64,000 nucleotides of DNA, from the NCBI GenBank assembly GCA_041395665.1, contig JAWLAB010000002.1, forward strand, positions 124,001-188,000. The letters are read 5' to 3'. Both the position numbers and the translations under genes were made by a program. This DNA comes from Pseudomonadales bacterium. GTDB taxonomy: Bacteria; Pseudomonadota; Gammaproteobacteria; Pseudomonadales; UBA7239. Numbering within the stretch: position 1 is the stretch's first letter; every line of letters starts with the position of its first letter. Of this stretch, positions 16,173 through 25,483 are shown piece by piece. The notes below the pieces were generated by a model. That model ran no database searches and was not told the DNA's origin. It saw only the letters and a list, made by a program, of their open reading frames with translations.

Positions 16173-18529
16173 GTGTTGAGCAACACACTCAAAAATCTTG
16201 GTGGCTACGCCTCTGGTTAGCCACACTGGTTGCGCTGAGTTGCTTTGCGCTGTTTGGCATGGTGAGTGATGTTTGGCCCGGCCTGCCAGTGCGTAGCAAC
16301 ATCATGGAATTGCTGCCCAATTTGCGCGATGACGCGGTACTGCGCGATGCACTGCAACGCAACAATCGCGCTTTCAGCCAAAAACTATTAATTTTAGTCG
16401 GCGATACCGACGACAAAAAAACCGACGCCGCTGCAGCGCGTGTTATCGACAGCATTCAACAACAAGATTTTTTTTCTGCACCCATGACGGGCGTTGCTCT
16501 CGATCAAGCGCAGGCGATAGGCAAGTTTTATTATCCGTGGCGCGCAGGCTTGCTCAGCACACAACAACGACAGTGGATTGAGAACAACAATTTTTCTGCC
16601 ATCGAAAAACAATTAACCGAAACACTTTACAGCCCAATCAGCGGCATCAATAGCACTCTACTCAGCAATGATCCACTGCTAATTTTCTATGCTTTCATGC
16701 GCGGCTTATCGCCTGCGCAAGGCAACATGCAAAGCGTCAACGGTCACTTGCAAGTGCGCGGTACAGATAAAAACTACCGTGTGATTATTGTCGATATCAA
16801 ACCCGATGTGTTTGATATGTCACTGCATCCGCGTTACAGCGCTTGGCGCGAACAATTACAGCAATCGTTGCAACAGCAATTTCCACAATCAGAATTATTA
16901 TTGATGGGCGCAGTGCAGCACGCAGTATGGGGTGCAAGCAGCGCCAAACGCGAAGTGGCTATTGTCGGCAACGGCTCTTTGCTGGGCATTATTTTATTGA
17001 TCGTGATTGTGTTTCGCGGTGCACGCGCATTATTTTCTACGCTACTGCCACTCGGTGCCGGTGTCTTTGCAGGTCTAGTTGCCACACTGTTGTGCTTCCG
17101 TGAAATTCACCTCATCACGCTCGTATTTGGTAGCAGCGTCATCGGTGTGGCGATGGATTACAGCCTGCACTATCTCACCGAGCACTACAAAGACAGCGAC
17201 AAACTCAGCAGCCGCCAATGTATGCAGCGCGTTTTTACCGGCATCACCATGGCGATGATTACCAGTGCCATTGCCTACGCCGCGATAGGTTTTGCGCCGT
17301 TTCCCGTACTGCGCCAGATTGCGGTTTTTTCCTGTGCTGGCTTGTTCATGGCATGGTTCACGGTTGTCAGTTTGTATCCCAGCTTGATGCCCACCGCATT
17401 ATTTTCCCATCCGCGTTATTTGCAATGGAGCGAAAAAACCGATCATTTTTTACGGCACTTGTTTGATGGTAAATTTCGGCGCAGCGTTTTATTCCTTGCT
17501 GCGCTGGCGATGATTCCTAGCATCCTCAACATTCAAGCCAATGACGATTTGCATCTATTACAAGCTCCAGAGCCCAGCATTGCCACGATGGAAAAACGCG
17601 TACAAGCTTTGGCCGGATTACAACCCAGCACGCAGTTTTTTCTGATTGAAGGTGCGACACAAGAACAGCTTTTGCAACGCAGCGAACAACTGGAAAGCTG
17701 GCTCGCTAAAGAACAACCCAAAGCCACAGCGGATGTATTGACGCACTACCTCCCTTCGCAACAACGCCAACAGGAAAACTTTTTAGCACAGAAAAAACTA
17801 TTCACCGAATTTGCAACACAGTGGCAAAATACCGTGGGCTTATCAGATGATGTTATCAATAAAGCAGCAGTGGCATTTCAACAAACACCAACCGCTTGGT
17901 TAAACGCTGACAGCATCAATTATTCACCGCTCGCTAACACAGTCGAGCATTTTCAACTGCATCAAACCGAGAGAGGCTGGATTGCCACAGCGTTTGTACG
18001 CAACAGCCACGACATTACTGCATTGAAAAATTACGCAAACACACACGACGGAGTGCATTGGATGGATCCCGTCAGTGATATTTCTCAACTATTCAAACAT
18101 TACCGCGAACAAACGGGATGGATGATGTTGATTGCCTACGCGCTGATCGCCGCTTTGTTGTGCTGGCGTTACCGTTTTTCACAAGCATGGCGCGTGATGT
18201 TGGCACCTGCTTTGGCGGCGTGGTTCACTTTAGGATTGCTCGGTTACGCCGGTGTCGCGCTCAACTTATTTCATGTGCTGGCGCTGTTATTGGTATTAGG
18301 TGTCGGCATCGACTACAGTATTTTCTTTGCCGAAAGTGATACGCATCGCGACACCACGATGCTCGCCGTGTTGTTATCCACAGCAACCACTTTATTGTCT
18401 TTTGGTTTATTGGCACTCAGCCAAACCGCTGCCATCAGTTCTTTCGGCATCGTGATCAGTATTGGTTTAGTGTGCTCGCTGTTGTTTTCACCATTGGCGC
18501 AGCATCAACATTTTCAGCCAAACAATTAG
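16169..18529 (+). CDS. MMPL/RND-family exporter
   Basis: A 786-residue protein with two repeats of one helix, a large periplasmic loop and about five helices. The membrane motifs GVAMDYS (near residue 326) and GVGIDYS (near 711) carry the Asp typical of proton-driven MMPL transporters. The start overlaps the LolA-like stop by 4 bases. It probably extracts the hydrophobic pigment from the inner membrane and hands it to the LolA-like protein and lipoprotein encoded upstream. It converges with the BtrH-like gene, the two stops overlapping. Confidence 0.88.
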   Translation: MSVEQHTQKSWWLRLWLATLVALSCFALFGMVSDVWPGLPVRSNIMELLPNLRDDAVLRDALQRNNRAFSQKLLILVGDTDDKKTDAAAARVIDSIQQQDFFSAPMTGVALDQAQAIGKFYYPWRAGLLSTQQRQWIENNNFSAIEKQLTETLYSPISGINSTLLSNDPLLIFYAFMRGLSPAQGNMQSVNGHLQVRGTDKNYRVIIVDIKPDVFDMSLHPRYSAWREQLQQSLQQQFPQSELLLMGAVQHAVWGASSAKREVAIVGNGSLLGIILLIVIVFRGARALFSTLLPLGAGVFAGLVATLLCFREIHLITLVFGSSVIGVAMDYSLHYLTEHYKDSDKLSSRQCMQRVFTGITMAMITSAIAYAAIGFAPFPVLRQIAVFSCAGLFMAWFTVVSLYPSLMPTALFSHPRYLQWSEKTDHFLRHLFDGKFRRSVLFLAALAMIPSILNIQANDDLHLLQAPEPSIATMEKRVQALAGLQPSTQFFLIEGATQEQLLQRSEQLESWLAKEQPKATADVLTHYLPSQQRQQENFLAQKKLFTEFATQWQNTVGLSDDVINKAAVAFQQTPTAWLNADSINYSPLANTVEHFQLHQTERGWIATAFVRNSHDITALKNYANTHDGVHWMDPVSDISQLFKHYREQTGWMMLIAYALIAALLCWRYRFSQAWRVMLAPALAAWFTLGLLGYAGVALNLFHVLALLLVLGVGIDYSIFFAESDTHRDTTMLAVLLSTATTLLSFGLLALSQTAAISSFGIVISIGLVCSLLFSPLAQHQHFQPNN

Positions 18530-19524
18530 CGGCTGTATCGCGCCAAAAGATGCCACGCTTGCGCTTCACGATCAGCACAGCCATTCAATAATTCGTTGAG
18601 CAACGCCACATCCATCATCTCGCGTCCTTTGCACATTTTGCTCGCGCGCAGTGCAAACAAACGCCAGTGATCGCCCGCTTCTGTCATCGCTGCTGCCGCT
18701 TCTTTTAACGGTGCACTCTCCAATAAACGCGATGCTTCGCGCAAAAAAGCGGCATAAATAAAACGAAAACCTGCACCGCCGGTGCCGATTTCTTCTTGCA
18801 TACGCACGATATGGCCAAGATACAGCGGCAAGTATTGTTCTCGTTTTGCTGCATCGCGTTCCAATTTCAATAACTGTTTGCCCATGTAGCGAATACCGCG
18901 CACACCCACAAAAGGCAGCGGTGCGCCTGTCATCACGCGCACATTGCGTTTGATCGCCACAGGAATCGCTTTTTGATAATCCACCACCTCTGGTGTGTGC
19001 GTTACCCAATACTGCAAACCTTTTGCCGCCAATGCACCTTTAGCGAAACGCGCTTTCATTAACGATGCACGATCGCAGCGCACTGGCATTTCAAACACGG
19101 GATCACTGATTAAATAGTCATTACCTTCACGGCCGTAGACCACAATATTGTGCGCATTGAAATGAAAACGCATACCTTCTGGAAAATACGGCAACCAAAA
19201 AACCGAAGTTTGCAGACCGACAATTTTTCCTGCATCCAAAGCGGCATCCAATGCATCCATACCGCGTTCAGCGTTGTTAAAGGTTGAAAAATCTAAGCGC
19301 GCACCCGTTGTTTTTTGCACACCGCGAATAATGCTGCGCGGTGGCATACGGTAGGCAATCAATGGCAGACCTGAAATTTTCACCAAGGGAATTAGCGCAA
19401 AACTCGCAGCAGACGCCAAGCCAAAGGCCATCGGCTCACTCATCGGCAAGCCGTGATGCGTGAGCAGTGCCGACATCACGCCGCTTTCGCAATGTGCTGA
19501 TTGCTGATGCATAAATGTACTCAT
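18526..19524 (-). CDS. BtrH-like putative acyltransferase
   Basis: The 332-residue protein resembles BtrH N-terminal/DUF4872 proteins. Cys12 (HCESG), His125 (HNIVVYG) and Asp141 (ISDPVF) line up as a possible Cys-His-Asp triad. The founding member, BtrH, moves an ACP-bound acyl group to an amine in butirosin synthesis. Lying next to DarB and DarA, this protein could transfer the aryl-polyene acyl chain from ACP to the resorcinol, forming a flexirubin-type ester. That is inference. A second in-frame Met (residue 5, at 19512) is an alternative start. Confidence 0.65.
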   Translation of the reverse strand: MSTFMHQQSAHCESGVMSALLTHHGLPMSEPMAFGLASAASFALIPLVKISGLPLIAYRMPPRSIIRGVQKTTGARLDFSTFNNAERGMDALDAALDAGKIVGLQTSVFWLPYFPEGMRFHFNAHNIVVYGREGNDYLISDPVFEMPVRCDRASLMKARFAKGALAAKGLQYWVTHTPEVVDYQKAIPVAIKRNVRVMTGAPLPFVGVRGIRYMGKQLLKLERDAAKREQYLPLYLGHIVRMQEEIGTGGAGFRFIYAAFLREASRLLESAPLKEAAAAMTEAGDHWRLFALRASKMCKGREMMDVALLNELLNGCADREAQAWHLLARYSR

Positions 19525-19931
19525 GGTTCACGCACCAAAGTTTTTAATGCCCGCATATCCAAACCCAAGGCTTCGGCATAACGCTTCATTATTTTTTGCG
19601 ACAAGCGCGCATAAATTGAGGGGCGAAAATGGCGACGAATACGCCAGCGAAATAAGCCACTGGTTTGCGACAGCAGAGCCAAATCCATACGGCGATACAC
19701 CATGTAGTATTCCAACGGCGAAGTGTCACCGCGCTGCGCACGCTGCCATGCCGCTTCTTGTTGTTGCGCTAATAAATCCAAAGCAGAATCGGTGGCGAGT
19801 GTTTCTGCCTCCCAACCTGTGGATGCTACGCCGATGTAATCACCGTTTTCATTCGTGGCGTACAGTAATTTGCGATGACCGCCGTAAGTGTGGCTATTGT
19901 CTTGCGGCACTTGCGAGTGATCCACGCTCAC
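19521..19931 (-). CDS. Small hypothetical protein of the DAR block
   Basis: I place the start at the GTG at 19931, overlapping the DarB stop, which gives 136 residues. A longer frame to 20096 runs antisense-like through DarB and is unlikely. The protein is soluble, with a basic, aromatic C-terminal half (LFRWRIRRHFRPSIY). I recognise no domain. Its stop overlaps the BtrH-like start, so the two are probably translated together and may act together. Confidence 0.55.
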   Translation of the reverse strand: MSVDHSQVPQDNSHTYGGHRKLLYATNENGDYIGVASTGWEAETLATDSALDLLAQQQEAAWQRAQRGDTSPLEYYMVYRRMDLALLSQTSGLFRWRIRRHFRPSIYARLSQKIMKRYAEALGLDMRALKTLVREP

Positions 19932-21067
19932 ACCACCGTCAAATGCATAAATGCGGTGGAAAAACGCCCGCTCTCTGGCACATAACACAGTAAGCGTTCG
20001 CCTTTTTGTAAACGACCACTGCGAAATAATGCATTCAACATGATGTAGATCGACGCCGAACCGGTGTTGCCGCAAGTAGTGAGATTGGTAAACCAACGCG
20101 CAACAGGAATATCCAAACCCACGCGCTGCAAGCCAGCCTGCACTTTGTCGCGAAAAAACTGCGACGAGTAATGCGGCAAAAAATAATCAATATTTTCTGC
20201 CGCCAAACCGTGTTTTTTGATCAAGGCTTGCAAGGGCTTTTCCACGGTGTAGTGAATCACCTGCTCGTTGAGCAGCTTCACATCCTGTTTGACTGCCATC
20301 ACCGATTGCTGATCACGCTGCTGTGCCGAAAACTGCTGCCAACCTTGCAACGCACCGTCTACATTTTTTTCTGCGCCGGCATACATACAAGTTTCCATCT
20401 CCCCCGCGTAAGACAACACATCCAGCCAATCCACGCGCAGCGAAATGCCTTGCGCTGCTGGTTGATTCTCCACCAGCACGGCTCCCGCACCGTCTGAGAG
20501 CATCCAGCGCAAAAAATCTTTTTCAAACGCCAACTCTGGCTGTTTTTCTAATGCTTCAATTTGACTGTCGATTTCAGCAGAAAAATTTTCTGCGCGCATA
20601 CGCGCCGAAGACAATTCTGAACCCGTTGCCACGGCGCACACACTGTCACCACTCCGCACTGTATTCACCGCATAACGCAGCGCCGTCATGCCCGCCACGC
20701 AAACGCCGCTAGTGCTCGCCACATCGCAAGCGGGCAAACGCAACTCGCCTTGCACCATGCTGGCGTGCCCTGGCATCAACTGATCGGCAATCGATGTTCC
20801 GCAAGCCAAACAATCAATCGTGTTTTGTTGCAGCGGCAAACCGCGCACCGCTTCTGCCGCTAATTGCGCATTGCTGTGCGTAAATTGTAAAGTCGCTGGA
20901 TCAATGGCGTAGTGGCGACTGCTAATGCCATTACTGCGCAAAATGGTACGCCGCGCGCGTGAAGGTTTTGCACCGACCTGCCCCAACAGGCGTTCCATCT
21001 CGTCATTGCCAACCGCTTCGTTTGGTAAAAAAGCAGCCGTTGCCGTGATGTAGGCTGTGTGTGTCAT
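19928..21067 (-). CDS. darB: DarB-like ketoacyl synthase III
   Basis: The ATG at 21067 overlaps the DarA stop and has an AGGAG site 9 bases upstream, giving 379 residues. It has the KAS III triad Cys123 (GVCVAG), His299 (FLPHYSS) and Asn334 (CGNTGS). DarB enzymes condense two ACP- or CoA-bound beta-keto chains into the diketone that DarA cyclises to a dialkylresorcinol. Assignment as DarB rather than FabH rests mainly on the adjacent DarA gene. Confidence 0.82.
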   Translation of the reverse strand: MTHTAYITATAAFLPNEAVGNDEMERLLGQVGAKPSRARRTILRSNGISSRHYAIDPATLQFTHSNAQLAAEAVRGLPLQQNTIDCLACGTSIADQLMPGHASMVQGELRLPACDVASTSGVCVAGMTALRYAVNTVRSGDSVCAVATGSELSSARMRAENFSAEIDSQIEALEKQPELAFEKDFLRWMLSDGAGAVLVENQPAAQGISLRVDWLDVLSYAGEMETCMYAGAEKNVDGALQGWQQFSAQQRDQQSVMAVKQDVKLLNEQVIHYTVEKPLQALIKKHGLAAENIDYFLPHYSSQFFRDKVQAGLQRVGLDIPVARWFTNLTTCGNTGSASIYIMLNALFRSGRLQKGERLLCYVPESGRFSTAFMHLTVV

Positions 21068-22002
21068 GGCTGCCACTCCTCACCCGACGGTTGTGCAAAA
21101 TACTGTTTTTGCTGCGCAATGCGTTCTCGCGTAAAAGGTGATAATACGCGTTTGATGACGGCAGACACTGGTACCACGGTCAAAATCATCAGTACCAAAA
21201 ATACAATATAAAAACACAGCACCACTTTACGCAGCGGCGATGCTGGCTCACCGATAGCGCGCAACCATTTTCCCCAGATTAAAAAACTGCGGCGCGCAAT
21301 TTTTTCTGAGGCGATTAAACGCTCATTAATTTTTACTGCGCCTAAACCAGACAACATGGGCGCATGATCGTTTACAGCACGCTGCGGTAACTGTGCCGCT
21401 ATCGCTGTACCAAAGCGCGCAGCAGCGGCAATGTCTTCCGCAGGAATACCCGCAGCAGGCACAAAAGCACCGAGAAAAGGACCGCGTTTGCCCGTTAGCA
21501 TCCACATCGGCGTAGAAATAAAAGTGGCAGCAGGATGTGCGCGATCCACTAATGCAATATTGTCGATCAAGCGTGCACCCAAAGCGGTAAGTTTTTCTTT
21601 CATCACTTCTTGTGCCATCAGCCACATATTGCGACAAGCAATGAGCGTAACCACCGGCGTATCGCGCAATAAACGCGCCGCTGTTTCGCTTTGCAAAAAA
21701 GCCATCATCGGTTGTGCGGGCGATAAAAACCAAACGGGATACGCCAAGATCACCAAATCAAACTGTGTATTTTCATTTACTTGCAATGGCAATAAAGGCG
21801 CAGGCTGTTCATAAACCGTTTCCGGAAACGCATTAAAAAACTGCAAAAAAGACCAAGGAAATTTATACGGCGTTGCTGGCTGTAACCATTCAAACACTAC
21901 TTCAATATTTTCTGCCGCTTGCAAAGGTGTAATCACAGATCGCACCACATCGGCGAGCTGCCCTGTTTGTGAATACGCTACTACTAATATGCGTTTCTTC
22001 AT
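21064..22002 (-). CDS. darA: DarA-like dialkylresorcinol condensing enzyme (flavodoxin-like)
   Basis: The 312-residue protein begins with a flavodoxin-like phosphate loop (YSQTGQLADVV). It also has a PVWFLSP segment and a C-terminal hydrophobic helix (about 258-284). This matches DarA, the cyclase/aromatase partner of DarB in dialkylresorcinol and flexirubin synthesis. The start overlaps the upstream hotdog gene stop (ATGA). DarA next to DarB is strong evidence that this cluster makes a resorcinol in addition to a polyene. Confidence 0.83.
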   Translation of the reverse strand: MKKRILVVAYSQTGQLADVVRSVITPLQAAENIEVVFEWLQPATPYKFPWSFLQFFNAFPETVYEQPAPLLPLQVNENTQFDLVILAYPVWFLSPAQPMMAFLQSETAARLLRDTPVVTLIACRNMWLMAQEVMKEKLTALGARLIDNIALVDRAHPAATFISTPMWMLTGKRGPFLGAFVPAAGIPAEDIAAAARFGTAIAAQLPQRAVNDHAPMLSGLGAVKINERLIASEKIARRSFLIWGKWLRAIGEPASPLRKVVLCFYIVFLVLMILTVVPVSAVIKRVLSPFTRERIAQQKQYFAQPSGEEWQP

Positions 22003-22301
22003 GCGGCATCCAACACAAGATTGCCTTCCACTGCGCGTTTGCCTTCACACAAACACACAAAACGCACTTGCGATTCACGCATTTGTGATTCATGCACTAC
22101 GGCCCACTGCACTTCGCATTGCTGTTCTGGCAAAACGGGTTGCAGCCATTTCAATTTACGAATACCGCACACGCGATGTGTTGGCAATATCGTTTTTGCT
22201 GTTGCAAGAATGTGATCCAGCAACACCACACCCGGCACAACGGGATTGCTGGGGAAATGCCCTGCGAGTGATGGATGGTCAGCAGCAATACGAAACAACA
22301 T
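21999..22301 (-). CDS. FabA/FabZ-like hotdog dehydratase (ApeI type)
   Basis: A 100-residue single-hotdog protein with the dehydratase signature around His15 (GHFPSNPVVPGV) and Asp29 in VLLDHI. It is the first gene of the - strand DAR block and is coupled to darA by an ATGA overlap. It could dehydrate intermediates of the chain destined for the resorcinol. A related domain is fused to the AMP ligase at 25480. Confidence 0.8.
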   Translation of the reverse strand: MLFRIAADHPSLAGHFPSNPVVPGVVLLDHILATAKTILPTHRVCGIRKLKWLQPVLPEQQCEVQWAVVHESQMRESQVRFVCLCEGKRAVEGNLVLDAA

Positions 22302-22384
22302 CGGAAATCATCAGAAAAGTTAACGCTGAATTATAATACAGGCCTTGTATTAACCCACTCGCCGCAAGCGAAATAGGAATTCTT
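22302..22384. promoter_or_regulatory. Divergent promoter region with inverted repeat
   Basis: This 83-base gap separates the DAR block from the second polyene block. ATTATAAT at 22330-22337 contains a perfect TATAAT on both strands. An inverted repeat TAATACA-N5-TGTATTA (22334-22352) overlaps it. Good -35 boxes are not evident, so a regulator bound at the repeat may control both directions. The assignment comes from sequence pattern and gene layout only. Confidence 0.5.
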
Positions 22385-22837
22385 GTGTCACTGCATGACA
22401 TCAACATTGCGTCACTGATTCCTCATGCCGGCAGCATGTGTTTGCTCGATAGCGTTGAACGCTACGACGCACAGTGCATTGCCTGTCGCGCCAGCAGCCA
22501 TCGCGATGTGCACAACCCACTGCGCCACGCTGATCAACTCTCCGTACAGGCTGGCATTGAGTACGCTGCGCAAGCCGTTGCCGTACACGGTGCGCTGCTC
22601 GCGCAGCAAAAATCATCGCAAGCCATCACGCCGCAACAGGGCATGATCGCTGTACTGACCGATGTGCGCTGGCAAATGGAACGATTGGATGATCTCCCCG
22701 CTGACTTATTCATCCATGCAGAACGCTTGGCTGAATTGCCGCAAGGTCTGCACTACCGCTTTTATCTGCAATGCGAGCAACGCAGCCTGCTGGAAGGCGA
22801 GTTAATCATCGCGCTGCAAACGGCGGTGGCGGCATGA
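22385..22837 (+). CDS. ApeP-like hotdog dehydratase
   Basis: A 150-residue protein beginning with GTG at 22385 behind an AGGAAT site. The LIPHAGSMCLLDSV and AGIEYAAQAVAVHG segments match the same hotdog family as the protein at 5193. It is the first gene of the right + strand block and overlaps the chain-length-factor-like gene (ATGA). Dehydration of 3-hydroxyacyl-ACP in polyene extension is the likely role. Confidence 0.82.
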   Translation: MSLHDINIASLIPHAGSMCLLDSVERYDAQCIACRASSHRDVHNPLRHADQLSVQAGIEYAAQAVAVHGALLAQQKSSQAITPQQGMIAVLTDVRWQMERLDDLPADLFIHAERLAELPQGLHYRFYLQCEQRSLLEGELIIALQTAVAA

Positions 22838-23565
22838 CGCAAAGCGTTGCTTGCTCGCTGTTGCATTGGGCGGGATGGATGCCTGATGTGGTGTCTGCTG
22901 AAGATTGGCAGGCGTGGGCGGCGGGCGCGTTGCCGATTGGCAATGCCACACAAAATCCAGCCGTTGATTTCATCCCCGCGATGCAACGCCGCCGTTTATC
23001 GCGCTTATCGCGCTTTGCCTTGTCCGCCGCCAACGCCTGCGCGGGCGAGCAGCACTTGCCGACGGTATTTGCTTCGCGCCACGGCGAGATTCATCGCACC
23101 GTCGAACTGCTCAAAGAATTGGCGCGGCACGAACCCTTATCGCCCATGGGTTTCAGCCTCTCGGTGCACAACACCGCCTCCGGCTTGTATTCCATCGCCA
23201 CCGGCAACACCGCGCCCTCCACGGCGATAGCCGCCGGTTGCGACACCCTGCCCATGGCAATTATCGAAGCCATCGGTCAACTCGCGCAGCACGAACAAGT
23301 CATGGTGGTGTACGCCGAAGAACCGCTGCCTGATGACTACCGAGCCTTCGCCACTGATTGCATGCCGTTAGGGCTGGCGTTGCTCTTGGGCAGAGCCAGC
23401 ACGGCGGGCGCACCGCAGTTGCAACTGCGCGTAGGCAATGCTGCCGACAATACATCTGCCCAGCTCGGCACGGCGCCATTTTTGCGTTGGCTCGTCGCAC
23501 AAAGCGGAGAGCTGCAAACGCAAGGCGAGCGTTTTTCTTGGCACTGGGCATGGCCGCGAGCGTGA
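22834..23565 (+). CDS. ApeC-like ketosynthase/chain-length-factor protein
   Basis: The 243-residue product (ATG at 22834) has only the N-terminal half of a ketosynthase. It includes SVHNTASGLYSIATGN and an AAGCDTLPMAI segment at the nucleophile region, but no HGTxT or GHxLG motif. Short proteins of this type occur in aryl-polyene clusters, where they pair with a full ketosynthase and set chain length. The start overlaps the upstream stop, and its own stop overlaps the acyltransferase start. Confidence 0.78.
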   Translation: MTQSVACSLLHWAGWMPDVVSAEDWQAWAAGALPIGNATQNPAVDFIPAMQRRRLSRLSRFALSAANACAGEQHLPTVFASRHGEIHRTVELLKELARHEPLSPMGFSLSVHNTASGLYSIATGNTAPSTAIAAGCDTLPMAIIEAIGQLAQHEQVMVVYAEEPLPDDYRAFATDCMPLGLALLLGRASTAGAPQLQLRVGNAADNTSAQLGTAPFLRWLVAQSGELQTQGERFSWHWAWPRA

Positions 23566-24371
23566 TGCAAAAAATCAAATCGCGCGTCGACTGGCTCTGG
23601 CGCGTACTCGCCACCGGTCACTGTTTTGCCTTTTTATTTGGCGGCGGCTTTCTGTTGGCGATTAGCGCACTACCCATCACGCGCTTACTCGGCCGCACAC
23701 CCGAAGAAAAAGACGCGCGCGCTCGCCGCCTCATCCACCACACTTTTCGTTTTTATTTATGGCAGATGCAAGCCTTAGGCTTGATGAAACTGGAAATATA
23801 CGGGCGTGAAAACCTTGCCCAAGCGCGCGGGAAACTGGTGCTCGCCAATCACCCATCACTGTTAGATGTAGTGATCTTGATCTCACTGCTACCCGATTGC
23901 GATTGCGTCGTGAAAGGCAGCTTGCGGCGCAGTTTAGTCAGCGGCGTGATACGCGCCACCGGCTACACCGACAACAGCAATGGCGACACAATGCTCACGC
24001 GCTGCGCACACAGCCTCGCCGCCAATTTTCCGCTCATCATTTTTCCCGAAGGTACTCGCAGCACGCCCAACGCGCCTCTAGCTTTTCAACGCGGTGCCGC
24101 CAATATCGCTATTCGCTGTGATGCCGACATTCTGCCGGTGCTCATCACCTGCGAGCCGCCTACGCTGCTCAAAGGGGAGCCGTGGTATAAGATACCCTCT
24201 CGGCGCCCCGTATTTAGCGTGACTATTTTGCCAACACTGATCACAAAAAATTGCGTAGAACCTTCAGCACCACCTGCATTGGCAACGCGGCAACTCAATC
24301 GTTTCTTGCTTAACTTCTTTCAACAAAAACTTAAAACTCCCACGGAAGCACAACACGCATGTCAGACCTAG
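23565..24371 (+). CDS. 1-acylglycerol-3-phosphate acyltransferase-like protein (ApeD type)
   Basis: A 268-residue PlsC-family protein starting at the ATG in the TGATG overlap; an ATG at 23550 is an alternative. It has an N-terminal membrane segment (about 15-42), the HX4D motif in NHPSLLD, and FPEGTRS. It may acylate the pigment head group or its lipid anchor. It overlaps the ACP gene that follows. Confidence 0.85.
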   Translation: MQKIKSRVDWLWRVLATGHCFAFLFGGGFLLAISALPITRLLGRTPEEKDARARRLIHHTFRFYLWQMQALGLMKLEIYGRENLAQARGKLVLANHPSLLDVVILISLLPDCDCVVKGSLRRSLVSGVIRATGYTDNSNGDTMLTRCAHSLAANFPLIIFPEGTRSTPNAPLAFQRGAANIAIRCDADILPVLITCEPPTLLKGEPWYKIPSRRPVFSVTILPTLITKNCVEPSAPPALATRQLNRFLLNFFQQKLKTPTEAQHACQT

Positions 24372-24616
24372 CACTGGAAATCAAACAACTCATCATCGAC
24401 TGTCTCGATCTAGAAGACATCACACCCGCAGATATCGACAGCGACGCACCGCTGTTTGTCGATGGTCTCGGCCTCGACTCCATTGACGCATTGGAACTCG
24501 GCCTACACATTCAGAAAAAATACCAAATTAAGTTGGATGCCAACTCGGAAGACACGCGCAAACACTTTGCGTCTGTAAACGCATTGAAAGCCTTGATTGA
24601 AAGTCAGCGCACATAA
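24359..24616 (+). CDS. Acyl carrier protein (ApeE type)
   Basis: An 85-residue ACP with the phosphopantetheine Ser41 in LGLDSIDAL. Its start overlaps the acyltransferase gene by 13 bases. A second ACP follows after 32 bases, so this is the paired ApeE/ApeF arrangement known from aryl-polyene clusters. Confidence 0.92.
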   Translation: MSDLALEIKQLIIDCLDLEDITPADIDSDAPLFVDGLGLDSIDALELGLHIQKKYQIKLDANSEDTRKHFASVNALKALIESQRT

Positions 24617-24648
24617 CATACCATCTTAAAAAACTGCTAGAGATCATC

Positions 24649-24894
24649 ATGACACGCGACGAATTATTCCAAAACATGCAGCAAATTCTGTCAGAAAACT
24701 TTGAAATCGATCCAGATAAAATCTCCCCAGAATCCAATCTCTACAGCGAGCTTGAACTAGACAGTATTGATGCCGTCGATCTAGTCATTCAGGTGCAGGA
24801 ATTGGCAGGTAAAAAAATCAGCCCTGAAGAATTCAAAGCGGCGCGCACCGTTAATGATGTGCTGGATGTCGTAGAAAAACTGCTGGCAGCATAA
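24649..24894 (+). CDS. Acyl carrier protein (ApeF type)
   Basis: An 81-residue acidic ACP with Ser39 in LELDSIDAV. It is the second member of the tandem ACP pair. In characterised aryl-polyene systems one ACP carries the starter or elongating chain and the other works in priming. Which does which cannot be told here. Confidence 0.92.
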   Translation: MTRDELFQNMQQILSENFEIDPDKISPESNLYSELELDSIDAVDLVIQVQELAGKKISPEEFKAARTVNDVLDVVEKLLAA

Positions 24895-24907
24895 GCGAAC
24901 CAACGCC

Positions 24908-25483
24908 ATGCCTAAGGCGCTATTAGCAATATTGGCACTGATTTATCCGCTACTGGTCTACTACGGCCTGCTGCATTTTTCAGTGCAGTGGGTCGGCATC
25001 GCGCTCGCTGTATTCTTAGCTGCGCGCGTACTCGTGCTACGCAAAAAACTGGGTGACGAACAACTGAAGCAATCACTGTTTCCCGCCCTACTACTGGCAA
25101 TACTCTGTGCATTGGCTTCTGTGTTTCTCAATCAAGCAGGCGCGTTGAAACTAATTCCCACTGTCATTAATGTTGCATTTTTGATGGGTTTCGCCACAAC
25201 GCTGTGGAAACCACCCTCCATGATTGAACGCTTTGCGCGTTTGCAAGAACCACAACTCAGTAAACCCGCCATTCGCTACACACGGCAAGTGACGCTGGTG
25301 TGGTGCGTGTTTTTTATTATCAATGGCAGCATTGCACTGTACACAGCACTGTATTCCAGTATGGAAACTTGGGCGCTGTATAACGGTTTGATCGCTTATC
25401 TGTTGATGGGTGCGCTGTTTGCTATCGAATATCTCGTACGCCTGCGCGTCAAAAAATACGAACAGCAAAACCAATCGCTATGA
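24908..25483 (+). CDS. COG4648-like membrane protein (ApeG type)
   Basis: A 191-residue membrane protein with about five hydrophobic segments and a basic C-terminus. It lies between the ACP pair and the AMP ligase, where aryl-polyene clusters usually have the COG4648 membrane protein. Its role is unknown; it may anchor the synthase at the membrane. Its stop overlaps the AMP-ligase start (ATGA). Confidence 0.78.
   Translation: MPKALLAILALIYPLLVYYGLLHFSVQWVGIALAVFLAARVLVLRKKLGDEQLKQSLFPALLLAILCALASVFLNQAGALKLIPTVINVAFLMGFATTLWKPPSMIERFARLQEPQLSKPAIRYTRQVTLVWCVFFIINGSIALYTALYSSMETWALYNGLIAYLLMGALFAIEYLVRLRVKKYEQQNQSL

Noticed and set aside
19932..20096. N-terminal extension of the small DAR-block protein
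   Set aside because: The extension overlaps the DarB coding sequence; the GTG at 19931 overlapping the DarB stop is the normal coupling pattern.
20171..20712. Open frames on the + strand opposite darB
   Set aside because: They are antisense shadows of a KAS III gene with all catalytic residues.
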